Shown piece after piece: positions 15,302-24,473 of a stretch of 52,233 nucleotides of DNA; within the stretch, counting starts at the first letter, position 1; the number at the start of each line of letters is the position of its first letter. Source of the stretch: DMER64 sp964542305 (GTDB taxonomy: Bacteria > Bacteroidota > Bacteroidia > Bacteroidales > UBA932); NCBI GenBank assembly GCA_964542305.1, contig CAZITX010000018.1, positions 1 to 52,233 of the forward strand, given 5' to 3'. Below the pieces are notes generated by a model. The model had not been told where the DNA came from. It made no database searches and saw only the letters and a list, made by a program, of their open reading frames with translations. A program made the translations under genes and the position numbers.

Positions 15302-18066
15302 GGGCCATCAAGGGTCTCTATCCGTATAACGGATTGACTATCCTGCGCATTGCACCGGATTTCCTGAACAATGGTCTGCGTGTGATCGTCAAAAGTCAGT
15401 ACGGCTTTTACCGAATGGTTGCCCTGAGTCAGGGTGATCACATCTCCTGTATTGTGAGGCTGCTCATTAAAAAACCATTGCACGGCAGAAGGCCTTTCTA
15501 TGCCTTCCACAGAAGGATCGTCGTTCAATTGCAAGGTAAAGGTGTCTCCTTCCGTATACGTTCTGCCTGTATACGGGATCATGTAATATCCCAATGAAAA
15601 GAGCTGGTTGTCCGGTCCGGCCACCGTGGCCGATATCTGTATGTTAACGTCAATATCGTACAGATCTTTCCATGTGTCGGTCAGTGAGGCAATATCACTA
15701 CCCGCATACCCGCCCATAGGAGCCATAGGTCCGTTGTCGGCAGCCAAAGGATACCCGGAATCACTGTCGGTGACGTAATATCCGAATTTAACATCTTCTC
15801 CTCCCGGTATAATGATACCAAAGGAAGACAAATCAATTTGCATCATCACTTCAAAAGACGGGTTGTTCAATACGCCGGAAAACAGTGTTTGCTCACCTGC
15901 AGTAATAAATACTCCCACTTCGGCTGCACTGGTTCCTGCTACCAGGAAAGACATTGAGGCGATGGTATGACCTGCGTAGGGAGCAAGTTCCTGGGCCGAA
16001 AAGCCCACAGCACCGAATATGGTACCACCCGCAGATCCGTACCCTATGGCATATCCTTCCCAAGGTCCGTGTTTCTTTAAAACCCCTTCTTCCGGCAGTG
16101 GGGTTAAAGTGAGATTAACGGTAACCGTTCCGGAGCGGGAGGCATCTACCTGGTCGTTTGCCGGATTAAACCCCTCTTTGGTTGCCTCCAAATGATAAAG
16201 TCCTTCCCTGCTTTCGGTTTCAAATATATATTTTCCATCCTCTGCCGTTGTAACGACCGCTGATTCCGTTTGTGAAATCCTTCTGGGTGACGTAAATAGC
16301 GGGCCGGAAGAAACGATGGCTGTTTGACGAACATCCCGTGCCGGGGAGGGTTCTTCAAAAGACAAGGTGACTTCAGCTCCCGGGACCGGATTTCCATCCG
16401 GGTCAATGACTGTCCCGGTAATGGTTAATTCGGTACTTTTGGTTACGGTAAAAGAAGCACGGTCACCGTTATCGGCAATATTGACCAGGTATACACCCGT
16501 AGGATTTCCCGCAAAATCTACGGCCTTAGGGGAAGACGTGTCTGTAAAAGAGGTATTGTTCTTTGTACCGGGGAACGGTATCTGGTTATCAAAACTGATG
16601 GCGGATTCGGGATATACAGCTTCAACAAGGTCACAACACTGATGAGAAGCATATGCATTGATGCCGTTCCATGTACGCCATCGCTCCAAGGCGGATATAC
16701 CACCTACCATATTCTCGGACATGTCAACGTGATAGATCAACAATCCCGAATTGGGAAGATTGGCATCCCAGCCTGTTTTTTGCCGGAATTCGTATAGAAA
16801 AAATTCCCCGTCATTGCCCGTAAGGGATACATATGCCTCATTCCCGGGAACAGGTCCGAGTTCGTACTGACCTTCTTCGGTCAGTTCTTCAAAACTGTCC
16901 GGCCGCCAGCCCAGCAGCGTCCTTTCTATAATGGTAAGATAGGGAGGCGTCCTTCCCACGTTGTTGTAATTCCCGCCGGACATGAGAGAAAAGGATCCCA
17001 CTCCGCGAGCCGCACCGTTTTCATCACCATCGGTGTCGTAAAAATCCGGCAATCCAATAACGTGGCCGAATTCGTGGCAATAGGTCCCGATTCCGGACAT
17101 GGAAGTTCCTGCAGCCGCCCTCAGTTCAGAGGTACATGCATAGGAAGACGTAGTGACGCCGTCTACTGTAATGCTTTGATCGTAAGTGCTCCAGGCGTGC
17201 GGCCAAATGGTGTTCTCGCCACCGCCTTCGGCCTCGTTATGGCCGGCAAAATATACAAATACGTTGTCAATGGTTCCGTCACCGTCGTTATCGTATTGAG
17301 AGAAATCCACTCCCAAATTCTGATCGACAATCCGGATTGCCTCAATGACCATTTCCCTGGCCCGTACGGCCATATTGTTTCCTTCATCGTCGTTGGCTCC
17401 GTAATAGGAAAACGACCGGGACAGTGTCACGGGTCCGACAACATCAAATTGCGGATCGAACGCGCCGGAAGAATTTTCGTAAAAATAATTCCAGACAGAA
17501 CCTGTTCCGCCGTTTTCTGCATACCCGTCCTGGTTGAGCAAATTGAAAAAATCGTCTTGGGCACTTGCCGAGTTAAACGCCAGATCGCTGAAAGCGGCCA
17601 GAATGACCAGGAACTTTTTCTGCCCTGTAGCAATGGATCCGGAAGAACTCTTGACAGCCGGGGTGACCCCGGGGGCAAGGCGTGAAACATCACTCCGGGC
17701 ACCGAATGTCCGTGCAAAATCCTGTCTTGAACGTTGTGCGCGTTCACGTGCCACTGCCGGAGGTCTGACGGTTGAAGGGCCATGCAGGGACAGGCCGGGT
17801 TGCACCCGGGTGGAGGTGGCCTGAACCGCTCCCTGAGCGGAAAACTCGGCAAGGTAATAAAAACCGTCAGGGCGCTGTTTTACCAGGAGGCCGCCGCAGG
17901 TGGTCCAGTTCAAGAATTCGTCCCCGTGTATTTGGATAGTGATGACCGATCCGTCGGGTTGGGTGATTTGAATGGGTCCGGGGTAGGCTTTTACAGCATA
18001 GGCGTTTTGTGAAAAAACGGCCAAAAAGCATAGCCACAGAATGTTTATCAGATAGATCTTTTTCAT
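15298..18066 (-). CDS. Secreted M6 family metallopeptidase with regulatory and C-terminal beta domains
   Basis: This 922-residue protein has a signal peptide (about residues 1-24). The M6 (immune-inhibitor-A-like) domain spans about 140-450, with the zinc motif HEFGH at 331-335 and the downstream acidic GLPDFYD. Before it, the DNDGDGTIDNV loop (258-269) looks like a calcium site. A carboxypeptidase-regulatory-like beta domain (about 548-654, GTVIDPDGNPVPGAEV) and a beta-rich C-terminus with a PKD-like final domain follow. No type IX sorting domain is evident. It lies six bases after the fimbrillin-like gene and overlaps the radical SAM gene. Confidence 0.92.
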   Translation of the reverse strand: MKKIYLINILWLCFLAVFSQNAYAVKAYPGPIQITQPDGSVITIQIHGDEFLNWTTCGGLLVKQRPDGFYYLAEFSAQGAVQATSTRVQPGLSLHGPSTVRPPAVARERAQRSRQDFARTFGARSDVSRLAPGVTPAVKSSSGSIATGQKKFLVILAAFSDLAFNSASAQDDFFNLLNQDGYAENGGTGSVWNYFYENSSGAFDPQFDVVGPVTLSRSFSYYGANDDEGNNMAVRAREMVIEAIRIVDQNLGVDFSQYDNDGDGTIDNVFVYFAGHNEAEGGGENTIWPHAWSTYDQSITVDGVTTSSYACTSELRAAAGTSMSGIGTYCHEFGHVIGLPDFYDTDGDENGAARGVGSFSLMSGGNYNNVGRTPPYLTIIERTLLGWRPDSFEELTEEGQYELGPVPGNEAYVSLTGNDGEFFLYEFRQKTGWDANLPNSGLLIYHVDMSENMVGGISALERWRTWNGINAYASHQCCDLVEAVYPESAISFDNQIPFPGTKNNTSFTDTSSPKAVDFAGNPTGVYLVNIADNGDRASFTVTKSTELTITGTVIDPDGNPVPGAEVTLSFEEPSPARDVRQTAIVSSGPLFTSPRRISQTESAVVTTAEDGKYIFETESREGLYHLEATKEGFNPANDQVDASRSGTVTVNLTLTPLPEEGVLKKHGPWEGYAIGYGSAGGTIFGAVGFSAQELAPYAGHTIASMSFLVAGTSAAEVGVFITAGEQTLFSGVLNNPSFEVMMQIDLSSFGIIIPGGEDVKFGYYVTDSDSGYPLAADNGPMAPMGGYAGSDIASLTDTWKDLYDIDVNIQISATVAGPDNQLFSLGYYMIPYTGRTYTEGDTFTLQLNDDPSVEGIERPSAVQWFFNEQPHNTGDVITLTQGNHSVKAVLTFDDHTQTIVQEIRCNAQDSQSVIRIETLDGP

Positions 18067-18072
18067 TGCTTT

Positions 18073-19287
18073 CTAATTGTAAACAAGGTAACTGGTCTGA
18101 TTTTCCTGGTCGTATAAAAGCAGCAGGTTGCCTTCTTTGCGTGCAACCGTAACGTTTTTGCTTCCCTGGGCAATATTGTCAACGCCTAAAACGTTGATTT
18201 CTATGGAAAACGTTGATCCGGGCTGGGGATCCAGAGGAATTCCACTTATGGTTACCACTTTTTTCTGTGCGTAATTTTGTATCCTGAAATCGTAATGGGT
18301 GTCGTACGCAAGGATGCTCCACTGGTCTGCAAACTGACGGTAGGTTATCAGGGTGTCTTCCATTCGGTAAATACCAAACGTGTTGTAATCCCCCGGATCT
18401 GATTTTTCTTTTATGGTGGTTTGATCGGATAATTCGGAAAGAGACAGCGGGATGTGATACCGGTGTCCGGCTTTCATGGTCTTTGCCGATGGGACAGTTG
18501 TTGTAGCGGTGTGGTTTTCTGTTTCCAGGGTAATCTGTAAGAGGTCTTCGGCCTCAACGGAAGCGTTTACAAACATCACTACATCCGTTGTGTTGCCTGC
18601 TTCCGCTAATGGGGTTGTTTCCCAACGGACACACACCTTGTTTGTGGCCTGGTCATCAAATGCGGGCAACGCCTGGGAAGTTCCCAGGTCTATGGCAAAA
18701 TTTCCTGCCAGTTTTTTGTCGGGCACACAAAAAGTAACAGATTGAAGGTGCTCTCCGACCAGGGCCGTCCCGTTTACGTCAATGGTAAAGTTCAGCAAGG
18801 TCATAATCTCCCGGAAATGGATGCGGTATCCGTCCTGGTCATTCCCGGTTACATGGGAACTGACTTTCCAGTCGTAAGGTGCTATATGATGAGCATTTTC
18901 GTTCTGCACCTGGGCAGAATCCAGAAAACCGCGTACGTCGGTGTATGTGTTTCCGGCAGATTGAGTATATGGATAGTAAGCTGCCAGGGGAACGCCTGTC
19001 TGGGTTCCTTTGAAAACGCCAAAAGGAGTTCCTGCACCGGAGGTTAGTGTTAAAGAGACGTTGGAGGATCCGTTGCCGTAAACACCAATCGCATCGCCTT
19101 CTTCCCAAAGGGTAAGCAATCCGTCTTCATCCAGTGTCGTTTTTGTAGCAACGTCCTCTCCCGAGGGAAGTATTCCCTTGATTTCCATGTTTTCTTTCTG
19201 AAGAACAGACAGACGTCTTTCTTTTTCCTGTTTACACCCGATGGTTAACAGTATCCCACATATTATAATAATGATCTTTTTTTCCAT
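18073..19287 (-). CDS. Fimbrillin-like lipoprotein
   Basis: This 404-residue protein has a lipoprotein signal (Cys18 in LTIGCK) and the N-terminal layout of the Mfa-like/fimbrillin family: a TKTTLDEDG strand, LWEEGDAIGVY, then FKGTQTG and AYYPYTQS. Members are surface lipoproteins, some of which polymerise into fimbriae after a protease trims the N-terminus. No partner tip or anchor fimbrillin genes are here, so it may be a non-polymerising surface protein. It sits between the FN3/BACON lipoprotein and the M6 protease in one operon. Confidence 0.8.
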   Translation of the reverse strand: MEKKIIIIICGILLTIGCKQEKERRLSVLQKENMEIKGILPSGEDVATKTTLDEDGLLTLWEEGDAIGVYGNGSSNVSLTLTSGAGTPFGVFKGTQTGVPLAAYYPYTQSAGNTYTDVRGFLDSAQVQNENAHHIAPYDWKVSSHVTGNDQDGYRIHFREIMTLLNFTIDVNGTALVGEHLQSVTFCVPDKKLAGNFAIDLGTSQALPAFDDQATNKVCVRWETTPLAEAGNTTDVVMFVNASVEAEDLLQITLETENHTATTTVPSAKTMKAGHRYHIPLSLSELSDQTTIKEKSDPGDYNTFGIYRMEDTLITYRQFADQWSILAYDTHYDFRIQNYAQKKVVTISGIPLDPQPGSTFSIEINVLGVDNIAQGSKNVTVARKEGNLLLLYDQENQTSYLVYN

Positions 19288-19298
19288 AGTTTCTGTGG

Positions 19299-20264
19299 TT
19301 AAAAGAGGTCTCCATCGTCAATATACCCATCTGCCCGCAATTGTGTTACAGTAAGGTCCAGTGTCATGTCCTGGCAGGTAATGGTCAGTGTTTGGGTACG
19401 GTCCTGTGATGTTGTATTCGGTTGAAAATCAAAAGATAATTGGGATGTTCCTGCATTCCCGGAAAGAGTGTTCAAAGTCAGCCAGTTCCCACTTCCCGTA
19501 ATCTGTGCTGTCCAGGCAAGATAAGCCGTAACAGTAACCTCATTAAAGGAACCTCCTTCCGAGGCAACAGTCACAGATGTTTCAGACAACGAAAAACTTG
19601 CCGGCGTTTCCAGGGTGATCTGTTGTCCGTAAGCCGTTCCCGCTGAGTTGACCGCATAAGCTCTGATATAATACGTGGTTCTGGAAGCAAGCCCCGTGAG
19701 CGTACTTGTAAAAGCGCCTGATCCCGAACCGTCCTGAGTTCGGGTAGCCATGTCTGATGTTGGATTGACAGAGGTGCTCCAGCATACGCCTCTTGATGTA
19801 ATGTTTGCTCCTCCGTCGTTGGTGATGTTGCCCCCGGTAACGGCCCCGAAAGATGTAATATCAGCGACCTGGGAGGTTGTCAGCGAAGCACTTGCGGCCA
19901 GGGTCGTGGCGGAAACCTGGGTGCCGTATGCAGTCCCCGCTTCATTGGTCGCATAAGCCCTGATGTAATAAGTGGTGTTTGGGGATAGCCCGTTCAAAGA
20001 GCTTGTAAAACTGCCGAGTCCTGATCCGTCGTTGGTTTTTGTTGTCAGATCTATGGAAGGGCTGCCGGATGTGCTCCAGCAAATGCCGCGTGCCGTGACC
20101 GGAGCGCCACCATCAGAGGTAACCGTACCTCCGGAGCTCATAGATGTTGTGGTAATATTGGATGCAGCACTTGTTTCGATCCCCGGAGGAACGGGTGGTT
20201 TGCATCCGTGTACAAGAAAGATAAGCAGTGAAATAAGGACTGCCGTCAAAAATGGTGTTTTCAT
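19299..20264 (-). CDS. Lipoprotein with two FN3-like repeats and a BACON domain
   Basis: The 321-residue protein has a lipobox (Cys21 in VHGCK). Two close repeats of about 92 residues follow (30-121 and 127-220), each with a DGGA...RG(I/V)CWST opening and a TTYYIRAYA.N.AGTAYG closing strand typical of FN3-like modules in Bacteroidota. A BACON domain (about 224-309, ending DLTVTQLR) closes the protein. BACON domains often bind carbohydrate or mucin. This is the first gene of the operon that continues with the fimbrillin-like protein, the M6 protease and the radical SAM enzyme. Confidence 0.85.
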   Translation of the reverse strand: MKTPFLTAVLISLLIFLVHGCKPPVPPGIETSAASNITTTSMSSGGTVTSDGGAPVTARGICWSTSGSPSIDLTTKTNDGSGLGSFTSSLNGLSPNTTYYIRAYATNEAGTAYGTQVSATTLAASASLTTSQVADITSFGAVTGGNITNDGGANITSRGVCWSTSVNPTSDMATRTQDGSGSGAFTSTLTGLASRTTYYIRAYAVNSAGTAYGQQITLETPASFSLSETSVTVASEGGSFNEVTVTAYLAWTAQITGSGNWLTLNTLSGNAGTSQLSFDFQPNTTSQDRTQTLTITCQDMTLDLTVTQLRADGYIDDGDLF

Positions 20265-20268
20265 ATGC

Positions 20269-20276
20269 TAAAGGTA
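20269..20276 (-). promoter_or_regulatory. Probable -7 box of the four-gene protease operon
   Basis: TACCTTTA on the minus strand, four bases before ATG 20264. It shares an intergenic stretch of 91 bases with the divergent AbgT promoter. Confidence 0.5.
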
Positions 20277-20343
20277 GCAATAATTTACAGGAACAATACC
20301 AGGAGCGACAAAGTCAGGGGTTTTTAATCGTTAACAAATCATT

Positions 20344-20351
20344 TATCTTTG
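20344..20351 (+). promoter_or_regulatory. -7 promoter box of the AbgT gene, leaderless layout
   Basis: TATCTTTG is an exact TAnnTTTG match, four bases before ATG 20356, so the mRNA probably begins at the start codon. Confidence 0.6.
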
Positions 20352-20355
20352 CAGC

Positions 20356-21861
20356 ATGAAAAAACGATTTGCGAGAGCTTTAGATGCGATAGAAGTGGTG
20401 GGAAACAAATTACCTCATCCCGCCACTTTGTTTTTGATTATGGCCGTCTTGGTTGCCCTTATATCATGGCTGGGTTCTGCCATGGGCATGGAAGCCGCTC
20501 ATCCGGCCACCGGAGAAATGATCCCGGTAAGGAATCTGCTGGATGCAAACGGAATACGTTGGTTATACACCAACGTAGAACATAATTTTGTGGCTTTTCC
20601 TCCTTTGGGGCTGGTGTTGGTAATAATGATAGGAATAGGGGTGGCCGAGGGTTCCGGTTTGTTCAAAGTCATGGTGCGTCAACTGGTACTAGGTGCGCCA
20701 AAGAAATTCATTACGGCAGCCATCATTGTGGCAGGAATTTTTTCTCATTTGGCATCAGAGATAGGATACGTGATTTTAATTCCCCTGGGTGCCATGATCT
20801 TTCATGCCCTGGGCCGGCACCCTATGGCTGGTTTTGCGGCTGCCTTTGCCGGGGTGAGCGCAGGTTTTGGTTCCAATTTTCTGATCGGATCCGTTGATCC
20901 CATCCTGGCCGGATTGTCCACATCTGCTGCTCAGATCATTGATCCGTCAATGAATATCAATCCTATGGTCAATTATTTTTTCATGGTGACCAGTGCAATC
21001 ATGATCACTATTATTGGGACATGGATTACCGAGAAAATCATAGAGCCCCGCCTGGGACCCTATCGGGGGGAAGAAAAACCGCTGGAAATAGAACAAATCA
21101 CTCCCCTGGAAAAAAAAGGATTAAAATGGGCCGGGATAGGCACTTTGGTTTTTATTGCCGTTATGGCGCTGACTATTATTCCTTCCAACGGCCTGCTAAG
21201 GGATCCGGAAACAGGCAATGTGCTTCATTCCCCCTTTTTTTCCGGGATCGTGGTAGCATTGCTTTTGTTGTTCTTTATCCCCGGACTGATCTATGGCATC
21301 ATTGTCAAAACAATTAGGAACGATAAAGATGTTGTCAGGCACATGACTACTTCAATGAAAGGCCTGGGGGCATATATTGTGCTGGTGTTTTTTGCAGCCC
21401 AGTTCATCTACTGGTTCAATTACTCCAACCTGGGACTGGTGCTCGCAATTAATGGTGCACATTTTCTGGGGAATATAGGTTTTACCGGCATTCCCCTCAT
21501 ATTGTCCATCCTGCTGCTTTCGGCTTTATTGAATATGTTTATGGGTAGTGCATCGGCCAAGTGGGCGATCATGGCACCAGTTTTCATTCCCATGTTCATG
21601 TTGCTGGGGTACCATCCTGGATTTACTCAGGCGGCTTTCCGTATAGGAGATTCGGTCACCAACGTGATTACGCCCATGATGAGTTATTTTGCTTTGATCG
21701 TAACCTATGCGCAGCGATATGACAAGAAAAGCGGCATCGGAACCATCATATCTCTAATGATCCCTTATACTCTTATTTTTCTGATTGTTTGGGCCATCCT
21801 GATCACCTTGTGGATGATGTTGGGTATTCCCGTAGGATTTGACGGGCCCATACATTTGTAA
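20356..21861 (+). CDS. AbgT family transporter
   Basis: This 501-residue inner-membrane protein has about 11-13 hydrophobic segments. Family marks are the N-terminal GNKLPHPATLF, the GFGSNFLIGSVDP loop near residue 175 and a late FMGSASAKWAIMAP segment. AbgT transporters import p-aminobenzoyl-glutamate or export sulfonamides in exchange for protons. No p-aminobenzoyl-glutamate hydrolase is nearby, so substrate and direction are not set by context. Single gene, convergent with the CdsA-like gene (seven bases apart). Confidence 0.94.
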   Translation: MKKRFARALDAIEVVGNKLPHPATLFLIMAVLVALISWLGSAMGMEAAHPATGEMIPVRNLLDANGIRWLYTNVEHNFVAFPPLGLVLVIMIGIGVAEGSGLFKVMVRQLVLGAPKKFITAAIIVAGIFSHLASEIGYVILIPLGAMIFHALGRHPMAGFAAAFAGVSAGFGSNFLIGSVDPILAGLSTSAAQIIDPSMNINPMVNYFFMVTSAIMITIIGTWITEKIIEPRLGPYRGEEKPLEIEQITPLEKKGLKWAGIGTLVFIAVMALTIIPSNGLLRDPETGNVLHSPFFSGIVVALLLLFFIPGLIYGIIVKTIRNDKDVVRHMTTSMKGLGAYIVLVFFAAQFIYWFNYSNLGLVLAINGAHFLGNIGFTGIPLILSILLLSALLNMFMGSASAKWAIMAPVFIPMFMLLGYHPGFTQAAFRIGDSVTNVITPMMSYFALIVTYAQRYDKKSGIGTIISLMIPYTLIFLIVWAILITLWMMLGIPVGFDGPIHL

Positions 21862-21868
21862 CCTGGTG

Positions 21869-22585
21869 CTATAGGAAAATTAAAGCCGTCCATGCCCCGC
21901 CTGCAATCAGGCTGTCAAATCTGTCCAAAACACCTCCGTGACCGGGTATCAGGCGGGAAAAATCCTTCACATTGTAACGGCGTTTGTAGAAGGAAGCCGT
22001 AAGGTCGCCCAACAAAGCCCACAATACAATGCCCGCCGCCAACAGTATGGTATAACCTGCGCCCATGCCGGGAAGCTCTTTTATAAGGACAGCAGTTGCC
22101 AGTGATACAATCAGTCCTCCTGCAGCTCCCTCCCAAGTTTTACGGGGACTGATGGCAGGAGCCATTTTATGTTTTCCCAACAGTTGTCCGATAATCTGGC
22201 TGAAACTGTCAAAAACAGATAAAATAACAAATGTGAACAAGATCTTTTCTTTGTTCATGGTGGTAAACAGTAAAAAACCGGTGGCGAACAGTGCATAAAT
22301 GAAAACAGAGATCAGAAAAAACCGTTTCTTTAAGTATCCGGAACGGACAAATAAATTCATCAGTTCATAAAATCCCGTAACAATAATAATCCAGCCTAAA
22401 ACCTTGAAGACTACGGGTTGGAAAATAATGCTTAAAAAAAGTGCATTGATTATAATAAAATATACAATAAACTTAACCCGGTTCTGGTGCGCCTCCTCTT
22501 TCGTCTTTTTTTTGCTTATAAAATAAAAGGCAATGCCTCCGGCCAGGAAGTAACTGATTATGATTATGTAAAGCGTACGGATCAT
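21869..22585 (-). CDS. CdsA-like phosphatidate cytidylyltransferase
   Basis: The 238-residue integral membrane protein has about seven hydrophobic segments and the family block near the C-terminus: SPRKTWEG, LLGDLTASFYKR..NVKDFSRLIPGHGGVLDRFDS. It forms CDP-diacylglycerol from phosphatidate and CTP. It is shorter than E. coli CdsA (285). With the CDP-alcohol phosphatidyltransferase two genes upstream, it suggests an accessory phospholipid pathway: CDP-lipid supply and use from one operon. Confidence 0.9.
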   Translation of the reverse strand: MIRTLYIIIISYFLAGGIAFYFISKKKTKEEAHQNRVKFIVYFIIINALFLSIIFQPVVFKVLGWIIIVTGFYELMNLFVRSGYLKKRFFLISVFIYALFATGFLLFTTMNKEKILFTFVILSVFDSFSQIIGQLLGKHKMAPAISPRKTWEGAAGGLIVSLATAVLIKELPGMGAGYTILLAAGIVLWALLGDLTASFYKRRYNVKDFSRLIPGHGGVLDRFDSLIAGGAWTALIFL

Positions 22586-22594
22586 AACCTAAAG

Positions 22595-23392
22595 TTATAG
22601 AACGATCATCAGAATACCAAAGATAACCATTCCCAGGGCGTACCAAAAACGAACCTGTCCTTCCGCTTTGTCAACCTTCACGTTTGCCAGAAACCTGGGT
22701 CCCAACAGTGCTCCGACAATGGAGCCTGAGGCAAGGAAATACACAATGGTCAGGTCTATCTTTCCAACCAAAATATGGGCCCCAAGGGCCGAACAGGTAT
22801 TGACAAAGACAATGAGCAGGGATGTGCCCAATACCAATTTCAGCGGCATCCGGATACTCATTAAACCGGCCAAAATGGGAGCCGATCCACTGGTTCCGAA
22901 AGTGGCTGTAATTATGCCCGAGAGAAATCCGTATAACGTACTTCTTGAATATTTGCCTGCTTTGGACAGTTCTTTGGGATCCTCTCCGTTGGCAATGGCT
23001 TTTTTGTCTTTTCGCTGGCCAAGGTACATTCCGGTTGCTATGATGATGGAATAGATCCCAAAACTAATTTTCAATTGTTTCCCGGTCATCATGTTCGCTA
23101 TCTGCGCCCCTGCAAGTGCTCCTAAAATACCGGCTGCGGCAAATATCAGCCCAATACGAAAATCCAGGTTCTTTTTACGGTGATGGCCGTAGGCACCTGC
23201 CAGGCAAATGGGTATTGTGGCTGCCAGGGAACTTGCTATGGCAATTTGTGGTGGGACTTTAAACAAAATGGTGAGTAACGGGATAAAAATAAAACCACCA
23301 CCGCCTCCTGTCAGAGACCCCAGAAAGCCTACTATCAATCCTATAAAAGGCAGCCACAGATAAGCAAATTCAAACGAAGAGTGAAACATCAT
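22595..23392 (-). CDS. TauE/SafE family sulfite/anion permease
   Basis: The 265-residue membrane protein has two homologous hydrophobic halves. The first has LIVGFLGSLTGGGGGFIFIPLL near residues 20-40 and the second FLSGIITATFGTSGSAPIL, as in the TauE/SafE family. Substrates in the family are sulfite, sulfonates or small anions. I choose ATG 23392, which shares one base with the TGA stop of the phosphatidyltransferase. An upstream GTG-type frame extension lies inside that gene and is not needed. Confidence 0.88.
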   Translation of the reverse strand: MMFHSSFEFAYLWLPFIGLIVGFLGSLTGGGGGFIFIPLLTILFKVPPQIAIASSLAATIPICLAGAYGHHRKKNLDFRIGLIFAAAGILGALAGAQIANMMTGKQLKISFGIYSIIIATGMYLGQRKDKKAIANGEDPKELSKAGKYSRSTLYGFLSGIITATFGTSGSAPILAGLMSIRMPLKLVLGTSLLIVFVNTCSALGAHILVGKIDLTIVYFLASGSIVGALLGPRFLANVKVDKAEGQVRFWYALGMVIFGILMIVL

Positions 23393-23967
23393 CAGCTCTT
23401 TTTTTCTTTCAAAACCCAATACAAACCTTTGACATTGGAGCGCATTTCCGGGATGATTATCTGGATAATCATATGTTCAGTGGCAGCCAGAATTCCCCAA
23501 ACGATCATGATGTAATAAAAAAGAGATACAAAGCCGATTGTAAACAGACATATAAAAAATCCTGCCTGAATGTATCCGCTGATTTTTGTGGAATACAAAT
23601 GGAAACTGGGTGTTCTTTTAAATTTTATTAGGGACATGACAACCGATCCAATAAGGAAAGCCATAAATATTATAAAACTGGCTAAATGAGGCATGAAATC
23701 CTCTCCCTTGAAAACCAACAGTCCGGTAAACGCCAGGATATACGTCAGATCATCGGCAAAAGAATCCAGTTTTGCCCCAATATCGGTTTCCTGTTTAAAG
23801 AGTCTTGCTATAAGACCGTCCAGGAAGTCCGTTACCAGGTTAATAATTAAAAAAATGGCAAAAAGACGCTCCTTGCCGGAAACGATAAACCACAGGATCA
23901 GGGGAAAAGCCACTATCCTGTAAAAACTCAACAGGTTCGGAATCGTGATAATTTTCTTCCTGTCCAT
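23392..23967 (-). CDS. CDP-alcohol phosphatidyltransferase
   Basis: The 191-residue protein has about five to six membrane helices and the complete family motif: LDGLIAR at about 48-54, then G63, D67 and D71 in DIGAKLDSFADD, fitting DGx2ARx8Gx3Dx3D. It transfers a phosphatidyl group from CDP-lipid to an alcohol such as glycerol phosphate, inositol or serine; the acceptor cannot be told. It overlaps the permease start by one base and forms a module with the CdsA-like gene. Confidence 0.9.
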   Translation of the reverse strand: MDRKKIITIPNLLSFYRIVAFPLILWFIVSGKERLFAIFLIINLVTDFLDGLIARLFKQETDIGAKLDSFADDLTYILAFTGLLVFKGEDFMPHLASFIIFMAFLIGSVVMSLIKFKRTPSFHLYSTKISGYIQAGFFICLFTIGFVSLFYYIMIVWGILAATEHMIIQIIIPEMRSNVKGLYWVLKEKKS

Positions 23968-23976
23968 TATCCCGGG

Positions 23977-24390
23977 TTATTTGGATTCAAAAAGCTCTTT
24001 CAGCCCGGATCCTTCATACACCCCTTCCAAAACAGAAGGAGCCCTGCGATAGATTTCTTTTAAAACATCTATTGAAATGTCAACTCCTGCTTTAAACGTC
24101 ATTCCCATATATTTGCCCAGGGCTTTGTTTACACGGCTCTTTTTATCCTGTGATAGTGAAGAATAGTAATCCGAATACTCTTTGATCAGTTGGCCGAAAT
24201 ATTTTTGGGATTCTATCCAGTCCTTCCCTGAATACGACTCGCAAACGTCCTTTGTCTTGTCTACAAAATTTTCCACCCGGTTCACAAAAAAGAATTTTGA
24301 ACCTGTTCTGTAAGTAACAACGGGATCATCAGCCCCGGGAATAGCAAGGATTCCCGAAAATAAAAATAAAGAAAGAAGTAAGGTTTTCAT
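23977..24390 (-). CDS. Small exported protein of unknown function
   Basis: The 137-residue protein has a signal peptide (residues 1-17 hydrophobic, cleavage near LAIPGA) and a helical, charged mature part with many Tyr and Lys residues (RVENFVDKTKDVCESYSGKDW, then KYFGQLIKEYSDYY). The pattern loosely resembles small helical Bacteroidota exports such as DUF6565, but I do not recognise it firmly. Its stop is nine bases before the start of the phosphatidyltransferase, so it is first in that operon. Confidence 0.65.
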   Translation of the reverse strand: MKTLLLSLFLFSGILAIPGADDPVVTYRTGSKFFFVNRVENFVDKTKDVCESYSGKDWIESQKYFGQLIKEYSDYYSSLSQDKKSRVNKALGKYMGMTFKAGVDISIDVLKEIYRRAPSVLEGVYEGSGLKELFESK

Positions 24391-24415
24391 GATTTTTTAT
24401 GCGATTGGACTTACC

Positions 24416-24423
24416 CAAAAGTA
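24416..24423 (-). promoter_or_regulatory. -7 promoter box of the small exported protein/phospholipid operon
   Basis: TACTTTTG on the minus strand matches TAnnTTTG exactly; the leader to ATG 24390 would be about 20 nt. Confidence 0.5.
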
Positions 24424-24435
24424 GGAAATTTTTAT

Positions 24436-24443
24436 TAACTTTA
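24436..24443 (+). promoter_or_regulatory. Possible -7 box of the cupin gene
   Basis: TAACTTTA lies 30 bases before ATG 24474; the last base deviates from TAnnTTTG. Confidence 0.35.
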
Positions 24444-24473
24444 ACAGATCAGTAACTAACTAAAACTCATGAT

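Noticed and set aside
17062..17685. Open frame of 207 codons opposite the M6 protease
   Set aside because: Overlaps the conserved HEFGH region of the protease; probably by-product of GC-rich third positions.
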